This document shows, piece by piece, positions 22,302 to 34,251 of a stretch of 64,000 nucleotides of DNA. This stretch comes from Pseudopyrenochaeta lycopersici (Eukaryota; Ascomycota; Dothideomycetes; Pleosporales; Pseudopyrenochaetaceae): positions 1-64,000 of the forward strand of contig NHZP01000104.1 of assembly GCA_003313425.1 (NCBI GenBank), in the 5' to 3' direction. Within the stretch, counting starts at the first letter, position 1. Each line of letters opens with the position of its first letter. The notes beneath the pieces were generated by a model. The model saw nothing but the letters and a program-made list of their open reading frames with translations. It had not been told where the DNA came from and did no database searches. The translations under genes were made by a program, and so were the position numbers.

Positions 22302-25300
22302 TTACTCTCGCTTCTTCTTCTTAATCTCCTTAATCCTCTTGCTACAACAAGGAGTCTGCGATAGTGCATGCAGATTTAACGCGCTTATATCAGGTTGCGC
22401 TTACCTAGGATAAGAAGGCGCGAGAGGAGGTCCTATAGGTAACTAACCAGGCGAATATTAACTCAGCGCCTGTTACTGCAATAACGACCTTCGTGAACTA
22501 GCATAAGTTAAAGTCTGCGGAGACTTAGTTGCGCTTCAGATAAATAGACGCCTTAGTTTCTCCTTCCTATCTAGCATCCTAGCAGCCTTACTATTAGGAT
22601 TATTAGAAAGCTCCTTAAGAACCTTATCTAGGGCAGTACGTTGTTTAACCTGCCTATCGTGCTTCTACTACTCAGCTTCCTAAGCTAGATTTATACCTTT
22701 ATTTAAGAAGAACAACCTGTTAGGTACGCTAAGGTCTTTATCTTCCCTAAAAGCAAGCTTCTTATAATACTAGCAGACAACCTAATACTCTTTAATTATC
22801 TTTACTATAGCCTTCCTAGTATCCTTAATAAATTAACAGATTAAACTAGGATTAGGCTAATCTGTGAACAAGTCTGTCAGTTCCTCTAAGACTAGCAGAG
22901 AGTCCTATCTTAGCTAACAGTTCACAGCCTTAGTAATGTTTAACGAGTATACTAGTGTAACATCTCTAGGAAAGGCCTACTTAACGCCGCTATAGTAATT
23001 TAAGTGTCCAGAAGGTAACTTTAGCGCGGCAGTTAAGCTTTAAAAGGCAGCAGCAAGCTCTTAATAGGAGCCTATCTTAGGAATCTCCATCATAGTTATG
23101 TCCTCTTCTACCTTAACAAACTAAGGTAAGATAGTTCGTTGTTACTTAGTTGCAGGTCCAGTAGATCTATAAGGCAGCCTAGGATTAGAGATGCGGACAT
23201 AACCAGCCTTATAAGGCTGACTAAACTATTCAACGTCAGGGAATTTCGCACTATAATTCTCTAGCTAGTCCCTCTTATCATCCTATCCCTTAATATAACT
23301 AGTAGAGTTCTTAAGTCTTAAGTTTTCCTGCTAGTTCTAGTACTTATAGATAATATTATAAAAGCTACGTAGTATCTATGTACAGTTGTCTTTATCTTTA
23401 TTATTAAAAGAGACGCTTCCTTAGATAATATCTACACCCCTGCCTAAGTACACAGCCTTAGAGATATTCAAGTTAACGTAACAGAAGTAAGTCCTATCCC
23501 TAGGCTTAGTGTATTTCGTGTAGTAAGAGTAAGAAATTAGGTTAGGCTCTTTTCGCAAGACTGCGTACAGCAGCTAATACTTAACGTCACCACGCACAAG
23601 CTGCTGTATTAACGAATAATACATTACCTAACACTAGCTAAGGTTACTCTTGCTATCAATTAACCGCGTGTGGTAGAGGTATATGTTAAAACTCTAATTA
23701 AGGATTAAGACTAGCTTAGGATCCTTAAAAATCCAGCTAAAGGCATCGTAGGTAATACTGCCGTACTCCTTAAATACTTTAACATATACTCCCTAATTAA
23801 GAGCCTCAGCAACTTCGTCCTAGTTAATTTAGACTTAAACTTTTGCTAGGCAATAATAATAGCTCTTTAGGTCTTAATGCGTATAGTCTCCTTAAAACGG
23901 GGCTAAGAACAGAACTTAAGTTACTAGGTCTAATTAAAGCTAACCCTATTAATCCTAACAATAGTATAGTATCTTAAGCAGCTAAACTGTGTTTAAAATA
24001 CTAAGGCTTTAAGTAAGCAGGCCTATCTTACTAGCCACGTAATAGTAATATTACTAGCACACCCTGCGATAGTCAAATACCTAACTACCCTGCGTATCCT
24101 TAAGAGTGCTAAAATTCACACACTCTTAATACTAGGTATTAATTAGCTAAACGCGCTTACTATTATTTAACTTCCTAGACGTAAGTAACGCAGTCATCTT
24201 AACTAGAGCAGACTGTTTATTTATACAGTTACATCCCTTACGCGATTTTACTGCAATGCTAGTTTTAAGCAAGATATCTTCTTTAATTAAGTCTTAAACG
24301 TTAATACTATTATTAAGTGTCGCTAGCAGTATTTCTAACTCTTTACGTAACTACCTTACTAACTCTAAGTCTCTCACGCGAATCTTATCTAGAGTAAGAG
24401 GCTGCGTAGAGGGAAATCTCTAACGCTGCCTAAGACGGAATTTCTCTTAAAGAGCCTCTACTGCCTTAACCTATTATTAAGTACGCCTATTCCCTCTTAA
24501 ACGTTATTCTTCTAGCTAGATTTCTTAAATACTTTTAGCTGTAATAGACAGCCTATCCGTTTAAGGCTTACCTAGCTTCTCTAGCTTATTCTAGATGTTA
24601 CCTCTAAATTCTTTACTTATGCGTTAGTAACTAAGACTAGAAGGCTTAATAACTTACGTGCGCCCTCTAATATTTAATAAAGTAGCGGGGCTTTAGCTTC
24701 TAGCACGCTTAGAGGCAGTTATCGCTAAGGCTGTCGTCTAGACACCAACCTCAGCCGCAGAATTATTCTTACTATCGCTAGCAGCAGGAAGAAGTAACTT
24801 AGTCCGCTTATAATACCTAAAATAATTCTCCTGCAGCTACTTAGGCGGAATAGTTATATTTAGAGGAAGCTTTATTCCTGTATGCAATTACTTTCTATAC
24901 TATTTAATTACCTCTGTCTAGAACATCTAGTTAAGATACCCCTCCCTAGAGCGCGTATCTATATTATCAGCCGTAATCCTAGAGGCAGGCATCTTATGCT
25001 TGTTAACAATACTACGTAACTTAGCGTTACCGTCCTTATAATGCTTCTTTATCTAAGCAGGCATATTAGCTATCTGCTAACGTACTTCTTCCTAGTTAGT
25101 AATATTAATAAATCTATCCTATCTCCTCCTTATAGATTATTATTAATAGTAAAGAGCTGTGTTAAGAAAGGGAGCAAGGTTATCTAGTAAGGTCCTGCGC
25201 AGTAACTATTAGACTACCGTCACGCTAGAGTGCGAGTATACTACTAAAACAGAATATAGAATAAGGACCTGCCTTAGTATATGCTGATAGTGTTTATCTA

Positions 25301-26078
25301 AATAGGCAAACGCGCTCTCTATCTCCTTTTTCCTCTTCTTCTTATAAGTGTCTATATTCTTAAGTATAGGATATTACTGCTTAAAAGCAGCAATACCTCT
25401 ATACTACGATATTAAGCTCAGTCTTCCTTTTAGAAATTCTCTAGTCGCGATAATAAGGGTTGAAGTCTTATTAAAGTAAGTCGCTAAGGCTACTATCTAA
25501 TTATCTACTATGCCCTTCTATTTAACAGGCGAGACTTGCAGCAAGTTTTAAACCTAAGTATCTACTATAATCCCTGCGTGCTAGAGGACTTTAACGTTAC
25601 TATAACGCTTAAGCTTAGTTCTGTAGTCTTTAATAGCTTCTTTACTAGTAAATTACACAATCTCTGTTAGCGCAGGCTTAATTATAGTTGTAGTTAGTTA
25701 AGGATTTAGGTTTAATAGTAGGGGTAGACGCTTCCTAGGCTGTTTAGGTATCTAAGGCGGCTGTAACATCGCTTAAAGTTTGTACCTAACAGGCACTCAT
25801 GTATTTACCTTAGAAAGTTTTAATAGATAGTAACAGGAAGCAAGAAAGAGAAACTTAGGCCCTGTAGGATTAACTACAGGCTTAAGATTTAGAGAGGGTT
25901 CGAGTAGCAGAGAGTATCTTTCCCTCCCTAACTTTACTTAAAAGCCCCGCTAAGGCTCGTCGATATAATAAAAGGTGAAGTTACTATTATTTTAACTCCT
26001 TCCTGTTACCTAATTAGCTAGCATAGTAGGTTCTCTTAAGAGTTAGCTACTTAGGAACGTTTCCTGAGCGGGTCTCAT
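22302..26078 (-). pseudogene. Third ORF (1,258 codons), possible 2OG-Fe(II) dioxygenase-like domain
   Basis: From ATG 26078 to TAA 22302 the length is an exact multiple of three (3,777 nt). The frame can be followed in the stretches translated, broken only by TAG/TAA where Gln or Trp is expected. The N-terminal ~600 residues are charged and helical-looking, with segments such as KHKMPASRITADNIDTRS. Around 23540-23340 it reads KYTKPRDRTYF, then CYVNLNI, then NCT and ILRSFY. Undoing single transitions gives an H-x-D (23480-23472) and, 40 residues after the first His, a second His in a GFH context (23360-23358), resembling the PhyH-like dioxygenase facial triad. The C-terminus is basic (KRIKEIKKKKRE). 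Its place after integrase is where some retroelements carry env or accessory genes. The catalytic residues are now lost. Confidence 0.6.
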
Positions 26079-26230
26079 CTTACTGCTAAACGCAGCTATT
26101 AACTTACCTTTACACTTAAAAATATTAATTATCTTATCTTCTACCTCCTTTAATTAATTCTGCATCTTCGAATTGTCGCTCCGTGATCTTATGGTTGCGT
26201 TACTGCTGTTAGCGCAGATATCAAGTTGTC

Positions 26231-26300
26231 CAGCCAATCAGATTTTAGCAGGTCTCGCTAAGCTCACCTGGCGATTGCTGATTAGCCAGACTCTTCAACA
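26231..26300 (-). repeat. Intercistronic hairpin motif, copy B (pol/ORF3)
   Basis: In minus-strand RNA the outer arms CUGGCUAAUCAG and CUGAUUGGCUGG pair over 12 positions with G-U wobbles. Inside them CAGGU pairs with ACCUG around a 12-nt loop. It sits in the 375-bp spacer between the end of pol (26454) and the ORF3 ATG (26078). A second inverted repeat (AACCTCCTAG at 26343 with CTAGGAGGTTGCGC at 26399-26412) lies in the same spacer. Confidence 0.7.
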
Positions 26301-26453
26301 CCCTAGTTTCTCCACCATTTTCAATCGCGCAACCAGGAGATCAACCTCCTAGCAACTCTAAATAATATTTTGTTCAATTTTGGCTCATTTTTATATACCT
26401 AGGAGGTTGCGCTGCGTGTGTCTAATACTAAATATGTAAAAATATACAAAAAT

Positions 26454-29400
26454 TTAACAAAGGAAATACAGCCCCTCCCCTGCTTTAAGATAAAAGCCCG
26501 TCCTCTAGGCTTAAGCAAGCTCATCTTCTAAGTTAGAATTAATTTCTAAATTAGGTATTCGAACATATTATTGTCTCTTAGTCTCTATTAAAGATCTTGG
26601 TATAATAACAGGATAGCTGCGCGCAGTTAGCTATATTATATCTTCAGATAAATCCAAGTTTATAGGAGGGTTAATCTCTATCTCTTGTAACTAAATCGCG
26701 TCTTAGTTAGGATTCTTGATAACTGTAAACTTATTGTCTTAAGAGTTGTTAAATTAAACAGGCAGCGGTAAAAAGTTAGCCTTAACATCCTATAATAATA
26801 GATCCTATAACTTTACGCGACCTTAATACTCCTAAGCAACCTCGCTTTTATCTTAAGGTACCCACAGTTTAAGTCTCTATCCTAGGGTAGTGTTTCTAAA
26901 TTACGTGCTGTTAAGGTCTATAAGTTAATAGTTACCTTTATCTTAGTTAGTATAAAAGACTTTATATAGTCCTAACTATCTGCTCGCAAGCTTCTTATCT
27001 CTTAACATGTTAATATCTCTAGCTAAGTCCTACATTAGTATAAAGTTATTATCTTTAATTTCTTCTTAACGAATCTCCCTATAATTATCCTAATATTCCT
27101 TCTTTTCGCGTTATAGGCGCTTAGTTCTTAACACTGCGTCCTTAAGAAATTAATCTCTTAAATCTAGCTGCATAGCTTATACTGCTAACAACTAGCCTCT
27201 TAATATTACTTATCTAAATAGCAATGTCTGCTATGTTAGAAGAGTAAGTTTAATTAGAAGTACTAGATTCTGACTAGTAACTAACTAATAAGGAGAATAT
27301 CTAGTCTAACTCTGCGTAGAAATTCTGTCTGCCTATAATACTGTTAGAAGATTATTAACCTAAGGTCTAGGAAGCTTTATAAGTGCGTTGTATATTAGCT
27401 TATAACTACCCTTAATTTTTCCTATAGCCTAAGGGTTATATGCTAATACCTAGATCCTCCTAATATAATAAATCTTAGTAAGGGCTTTAACTACCTTTCT
27501 AAAATTAGGCCCGCTGTCTACAGTAAGCGTCCTTATTATACTCTAGTAATATAAGATTTCCTTATATAAAAATTTAGTAATAGTAGATAACTTATTGTTA
27601 GCTATTACTCGTGCCTCTAGCTATCTACTAAGATATTCTTATATAATTATAATAAATTTCTTTCCTTAATAATGCGGCATGTAAATAACGTCTACAGTAA
27701 CTCGTTCCTATAATGCGTGACAGTAGGTATTCGTTAGCATCTCTTACTTGCGACTTAATAATCTTCGCTGGCACTGTTCGCATAATACAATTACGCGTCG
27801 CACCTCCTTATACATCCTTTCCTACTAGTATTATTAAGTAAGCATTAAATAGACGCTATTTACTCCTCTATAACTAATCTATTAATATATTTCCTATATA
27901 GCTACAGTCTTAAGATTAGGATTATCTATAACTTAATAAATAGCTATATTCCTTATAGACTTTTAGAAGAGATACCCTTCTCGCATAAAGAAATTTATCG
28001 CCCTCTTTTTCTATACTTAAAGTTGTGCCCTTATAAGGCTTTTAGGCTTCTTAAATCTTATTAAGAACTAAGTAATTACTTTAGACTTGTCTAAGTATTA
28101 CTTATTTAGTACTCTACTTATCTTAGCAGGTAAGGCAAACTTAAGGTTAGCAATTACGTTTTTAATAAAATCTTTAAGGTTATCTTTAGTCTTGTCTAGC
28201 TGTTCCTATCCTTCTAGCTTCAGGTAACGTAATAACGCATTAGTAATAACATTCTTCTTTCTAGGAACATACTTAATGTTAAAGTCCTAAGTAAGGATAG
28301 CTGCGAGCCACCTATTTTAGACTAACCTAGGGACGTCAGGCGATAATCTGTTAAGTTAATAAATAAGTATCTAAGCGTCCGTTTTAATAGTAAAATGTTA
28401 TCTATATAGCTAAGTTCTAAATTTCTTTAACGCCTATAATACTGCCTTGCACTTAAGCTTTATTAAGTGCTAGAGACTCTTAGCTTTTAACTAAATTATA
28501 CTTTTAAATTAACATAGGTGTCTCTTTCTCTCTACTCTAATCTGTTTAAGAGACGCGCCTGCGCCTTCCTTGCTCGCATCTACTACCACAAAAATTATAC
28601 CTCTATTCTTGTAGTTAGGACTTGCTAACGCTAGGGCTAAAGTAATATATTACTTTAAGGTACGCATAGCCTCTTATTAAGCCTTTTACTATATCTATTT
28701 AACGCTAGTCCTTATTAACTAGAACAGGGGCTTCACGCGAATAATAAAGCTAGGCACCTATATCCTGTAGTAGACATAGATACCTATAAATGCCCTTACT
28801 TCTTTTATATTTCTGCATTCTAGCTAATCCAGAATCTTAGCCACTTTCTATTAATCTAGATATCTCCCTTACGCAGTAACCTTATATCTAACTACCCCTA
28901 ATCTAGAGACTCCCTAATAACACTTCTTACCTAAAATTATAGCTCTAGCTCTTTCTACGTTAGCTAGAGCCTTATCTAGCTACTAAATATATTCTAACAT
29001 ATATCTTCTTACTCTAGGAAATGCTTCTTCTCCTCTATAGTTAGTTTTAGGACCGCTAGCAGTAATATTATCTATAAAAGGAATAGTATGTAGCTAATAA
29101 TCCTTTATAATCTTTGTAACTACTCGCTAAAAGACTACAACTAAGTTAGTCGCGCCTTAAACTATTATATAGTATTAAAGTAAACTAACTAGCGTATAAA
29201 AGGCAGTTATGTCTCTGCTATTTAGATAAAGTGTAATCTAGTTATATCCTAAGAATAGATCTATAAGAGACAGAATATAACATCTACTAAAACGCTTAGA
29301 GAATTCATCTGCTGTTAGAGGCAGATTAGCATCCCTAAGAGATACTGCGTTTATCTTAATTAACCTAAGTATTATCTAATAACTCTTATCCTTCTTTTTA

Positions 29401-30990
29401 ACTAGAAACTATAAGTTTCTATACTAACTAGCGCATCTTTCTAGTACCCCTTAATTAAGTCTGTTATTAAATATTATAACTACCTCTTCCTTAACAGCTC
29501 GCGCTATTAGGAACAATTTTTCTTACTAAGCTTTATATTTAATAGTCTGTATCTTATATAGAAGACATACATCCTTAATAATTCGTCCTGTCTTAGAGAA
29601 AGTGAAGGCGATCGCGCCTTCTCTATTTATTAATATTTTAATAAATAACTAAACTTCTAATTTTATTAACTTAGATCTAAACTTTTATAAGGCTAGCCTT
29701 TCTAGTATTAATCTTATACCTTGTAAGAATACTATATATCTGCACTTAAAAAGGTAATTAAAAGGTCTAATATTAGGAGGTCTTAGACTTTTTCTTAAGA
29801 GTTGCAGTTTAACAGCATATCGCCTCTAATCCTTACGCCTAAACTCCTTAATATCTGATACCGCAGGAATATCTACAAGTTGTACCTTGTTAGCTACTCT
29901 CTTATGCAGGGTATTAACCTAACTGTCTGTGCACTTCCTTCTCTTTTCTTATTACGCCTGACAGTTAAGTTCACACATAACTAAAAAAGACTCTAATTCT
30001 CGCACAGCTGAAGGATCCTTAGAGGCTCTAACCGCATAGCTTATTACTTACTTTGCCTATTCTTTAAATTACTGCTTATTATTAGTCGTAAAAATAGGTA
30101 AAAATTCGCTAAATCTAACAGAAGCTTTTATAAACTTAGCCTCCTAAATATACTTAACCTAAGTATAAGATAAATAAGATTCTGAACTAAAACACTATCT
30201 TAGGTATCTTCTACTTAAATCTAGACACTCCTCCCTAGAAAGGGTATCTACTACGTGTTTTTCTTATCTTTAAGAGTTAGCATATAGTCTCTTAGATGCA
30301 GCGGAGTAGGATTAGAGGCTATAAAGACAGCGTTTCTGTCTCTATTCTTAGAAATAATCCTGCACATAATCCTTCTATATACGTTATACTAAATTAATAA
30401 CCTTACTAAAGCGCACTAAGGTCCACCTAAAATCGCTAATCTTGTTAGGTTTTAAACAATCCTAAAGTAACTAATAACAGTTACCTCCCCTACTTTAACT
30501 AGGACACTCTACGCAGTTCCTATAAAAGGATTAGTGCTTCTATTTACAGTAACTACTCTATCTTAATGCGAGCTACCTTACTTATAGTCTTTATATGTAA
30601 GCTTTAATACCTTAGCCGCACTATATCTTAAAAGGTTTATCTAAGCGCTAGTGTTAATAAGACACTTTACTGCATGCCTATTAAATAAAGCCTAGCAGGT
30701 TAGAAAGTCACACTGCACGTAGGCTATACCTATCTTCTTTTAAATTATTATAGCTTCTTATTTAGTAGGATTAACTAAAGCTTTATACTAAGTATTATAT
30801 ATTCCTAGGGCCTTATACCTAGTTTAGGCATTAAAAGTCCTAAATTATATTAAGTTAAGCCCTAAATTTAGTCCTTTTTTAAGACTAACAGTCTCTTCTT
30901 AATTTAATTTAACCTTTTCTTTATTAGAAAAATACCTCTAAACATCCCTAATAACTTAGGCGGACGCGGGGTTATGCAGGGTAAGGCACT
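26454..30990 (-). pseudogene. Pol of the 12.75-kb element (RT, RNase H, integrase)
   Basis: The minus-strand frame ends at TAA 26456-26454 after GFYLKAGEGLYFLC. The RT active-site region near 29055-29090 reads IPFIDNITASGPKT (ID-D expected). RNase H follows at about 28900-28250. The integrase lies at about 28000-27380, with VDSGPNFRKVVKALTKIYYI and then a segment like the SAYHPQANGMIERGH block of a fungal gypsy subgroup (YNLQAIGKIEGSYKLI). Protease should lie right of RT but was not resolved. All catalytic acids I could place are altered or near stops. Confidence 0.8.
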
Positions 30991-30997
30991 GCGGTGT

Positions 30998-31063
30998 CAG
31001 CTAATTAGGTTTCAGCAGGTCTCACTTAGCTAACCTGGCGATTGCTAATTAGCTGGCCAGCCT
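30998..31063 (-). repeat. Intercistronic hairpin motif, copy C (gag/pol)
   Basis: It aligns with copy B over more than 60 bp with transitions only in the central part. The arms CAGCTAATTAG and CTAATTAGCTG are perfectly complementary over 11 bp, and the inner CAGGT/ACCTG stem and 12-nt loop are retained. It lies at the gag/pol junction. Confidence 0.7.
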
Positions 31064-33480
31064 AATACTTAATTCTACGGCGTTTACGCTAGCTAACAAC
31101 GCAGCAAGCTTATTAATCGCTTTTAATATATTTCTAACTTATTTTTAAAGCTAATATTAGCTTATAAGGTCCCTAAAAGTTACACTACGCACCTCCTAAT
31201 ATAGTATAGTAGTAGCGATACAGTTCAGATACAGGCCTAGCAAATAACAGAGCTCCGTGTTAGTAAGGCTATTATTCTAGTTCTTCTTTTTCTTATTCTA
31301 ACTAATAAATTTAGGCTTAGCTTTTAAATCCTAAAACTTCTATTATCGTCTAGAGGCTGTATAAGAGAGAATAGCTTATTATAGGCTTAGCTGGCGAATA
31401 GAATTAGCTCTACTCGCTTAAATTCCTTAATATCTATTAGTTTAAATGCAGTGTTACCCCTTATAGCAGGCATACAATAGTCCTTAACTATAACTTACTT
31501 TAGTTACTTAGAATAAGGAGGTTTAGCAGGGGCTTACTTCTAAACTTTACTCTGCCTAACTTTCTTAAGAACTAGATCTTTCCTAACATTCTAACGCGTT
31601 TAAGAGCGTGTTACTACATAAGTTAAGCTAGTATTTACTACTCCTTCCTTAAAAGCACTAAGAATAATATCCTAAGACGTAACCTTATCAAGGGCAAAAC
31701 ACGCCTTAGTTAAGCCTCTTAGTAATATCCTAACGTTCTAAAAGTTTAGTAGGTCCTTAGCCAGGCTTATAGCTGTCCTGCTATATCTATCTTCTGCAAT
31801 CGTATTCATATTAGGACTAACTACCTTCTGTTACTGCATAGCTAGTAGTCTAAGCTTTTAATATTAAGTAGGCCTTAAGTCTACTTTATTAAACTTCTCT
31901 AGATATACTACTAACGCTAGCTAATCTAAAACATTATTAGTAACTCTGTAATACTCCTAAATTTTCTATTTTAACTAATAGAGCTGCAGCGTTTAGGGTG
32001 CAGTTCCTTAGATTTGCCCTAACCTCTTATGCGAAGGACTAAAATAGTAAGTCTTATATCTAACTTCCCTATTCTACTTAAAGCTAATCTAGCTAAGATG
32101 TAGAAGTAGCTAATACAGCTTACATTCTCTAGTAATGTAACTAGGGAGGTTGCATATATTATAAGTGTTTCGATATTCACAGCCTTAGATAGTGATCGCG
32201 CCTTACTAAGGATTTAAGCTGCAAGGAGCTATCGTTACGTAAGAGCTATCATTCCTTTCTAATAGTGGCTGCTTAGCATTATCTCTTAAGACGACTCGGC
32301 CGATAAAGTACGCGTACGTAGCTGGGTTCCTCAGAATCTGACCCAGTTTGGGATGAACCATCATCTCGTTAACCTCAGCTAGGCTAATCTTCTAGTCGCC
32401 GAGGGCTAAAATAAGGTCTTAAACCTCTAGATCTACACTAGGTAGAAGAGCAGGCCTAGCTTCTTCTTAAACCTTACTTTTCTTATAGTTATTAACTGCA
32501 TCTTTCAGCTGCTTAGCTGTTAATGTTTTCTTTTCTTAACCTAGGATCTAGTGTGTAAGCTTAGCCTCTCTTTCTGCATAGCCAGAGGATATCTGTTTTA
32601 TCCCCTCTCTCTAGTAGTACACGCGCTTAAGATACGTGTAAATCTTCTTAATATTAAAACTCTCTAGCTTGTCTGGAATTAGCCCTTTATACATGTGGAT
32701 AAAGATTATGTCCTAGTCTTCTCTTAGGAGGCCTCTAGCGAAAAAGAAGCCAGCCTCTGTCTTATGCAGCTAGCCTGTCTCAATGCAAGCGTTACTGTAC
32801 GCCGCGAAGTTAGTTAAATACTCAGATAGCCCTAGGAATTTTCTTAACGTCTTAGAAACATAGGTCTCTAGGAACGCTCGCGTTCCTATGCGTTAAGCTA
32901 CATCTTAATCGTGCTAATACTCTTTTATTGCTTCTTAAAGCTTCTTCTAGTCTAGTACCCTATATAGCCTTATTTTCTTAATAAAGCTTCTGCACATAGT
33001 GTTACAGAAGTCTAGAAGGATTCTTATCTTTTAATAGTTATTATAGCTGCTATTATCTGCCTAGCGATTAAAGTTATCTAGGAACTTAGTAACGTCCTTT
33101 CCTGTAAATAGAAAGTCTTTCCTTGCTAGCCTTATAGGCACAAGTACTTTGCTAGTATCTATAGTGTGTTTTTTAATAACCTTAATAGCCAGCGTAAGAT
33201 CTAATCTGAATAACAGCGAATCTGGTGTCGATTCAGCTATGAGGATGGCTGAAGGCTAAATCCTGAATAGGCTGCTGCAGCCCTTCAGTATAACTAAATA
33301 AGGAGACTACAACTACTAGGCAGTTTCTTGCTAACGCTAATAATTAACTAAAATCTAATACTGTACTACTTCTGAATTGTTTCCTGATTGTTTATAGCTG
33401 TTCTCGTTTCTGTTTTCTGTTATCTTATTCTTATTCTTATTATTATCCTGCTACTACTAAGTTAGCTTCCGCTTATTATA
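31064..33480 (-). pseudogene. Gag of the 12.75-kb element
   Basis: The minus-strand frame is readable from about 33450 to about 31070 with scattered stops. Segments include TGKDVTKFLDNF, YVSKTLRKFLGLSEYL, then FFFARGLLREDQDIIFIH and MVHPKLGQILRNPATYAYF. The DVTKFLDNF start and the following helical segments resemble retrotransposon gag capsid regions that precede this pol subgroup. No CCHC knuckle is obvious. The exact start and end codons are uncertain. Confidence 0.65.
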
Positions 33481-33575
33481 TAGGAAGTCTTAATTTATTA
33501 TAGCAAGATAATAAGGATACAGCCTTAACAGAGCTGGTCCCTGTCAACTCTTAGCTCTAAAAATGTAGAGGGGGT

Positions 33576-33688
33576 GGCCGCAACAGCGCCATCCCTCTCT
33601 AAGGTTCCGAAGGCTGGCCGCAACAGCGCCATCCCTCTCAAAGGTTCCGAAGGCTAGCCGCAACAGCGCCATCCCTCTTAAAGGTTAT
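33576..33688 (-). repeat. 40-bp tandem repeat (3 copies) in the leader
   Basis: The unit GGCCGCAACAGCGCCATCCC plus 20 more bases starts at 33576, 33616 and 33656, a 40-bp period. The copies are nearly identical and GC-rich, and they stand out from the decayed surroundings. They lie between the 5' LTR and gag, in the RNA leader where packaging or translation signals would be expected. Confidence 0.75.
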
Positions 33689-33869
33689 TCAGGGTTAAAC
33701 AGACACCCAGCTCTTTCTAGGTAATCCTATAATCTCTGTATTACAATATAGCGCTCTTATATTTGTGTTTTTAACGTTAACAGTTCAATACTATGTAGGC
33801 TTTTTCTGCTCTTATTAGCTGTAGCCTAACTAGAACAGACTATTGTGCCCCTTAGGCTTCGCCATTATT

Positions 33870-34247
33870 TAGGGAGTTAACAAGGTAGTTTGGCACAATC
33901 CCGCAGTTCTGGTGTTGTGAATGAGAGGTAACGTTAGAATCAAACGTGCGTGAATAACAGGAGCAGCCCTGCCTGTGCAGTCTGCTAGAAACGAAGGTAA
34001 GTATGGAGCCTGATTAAAAGTAATAAACAAAATAGTCTGAAATCTCATTGAATTGACGTAGCTAATGCACTAGCTACTTTGGAAAATCTCAGTTTTGAAG
34101 TGAATTATCGTGGTGTGTGGTGCATGGTGCATCACGTTCGGTGCATGATGTTGAGATCTCTCGCATCTCCAAGTTTTATCACCAAATTTCGCTGACAAAG
34201 GAAACCCATCATCACCTGATTGCCCAGGTACCCTGTGCAACGGCACA
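33870..34247 (-). repeat. 5' LTR of the 12.75-kb element
   Basis: This 378-bp copy is much less mutated than the left LTR and retains most TCA, CCA, TGA and TGG sites. It begins TAGGGAG (TG changed to TA) and ends GGCACA before the CTAG duplication. A TGGCGAAGCC string just inside could be a primer-binding site, but no tRNA match was tested. Confidence 0.88.
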
Positions 34248-34251
34248 CTAG

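Larger units (their letters stand above)
21496..34247 (-). mobile_element. Complete 12.75-kb three-cistron LTR retrotransposon (Ty3/gypsy)
   Basis: The boundaries rest on two 378-bp direct repeats (21496-21873 and 33870-34247), flanked by CTAG at 21492-21495 and 34248-34251, a 4-bp target duplication. A polypurine tract (AAAGTAGGAGAGGTT, minus strand) lies just inside the left LTR, which makes it the 3' LTR. Gag, pol and a third ORF follow one another right to left on the minus strand. RT and integrase place it in Ty3/gypsy. At 12.75 kb it is about twice the length of common fungal gypsy elements. It is heavily RIP-decayed except in the right LTR. Confidence 0.88.

Noticed and set aside
26231..26300. 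Intercistronic hairpin as a tRNA gene
   Set aside because: The fold is one long stem with an inner stem-loop; no T-loop, anticodon arm or A/B box arrangement is visible.
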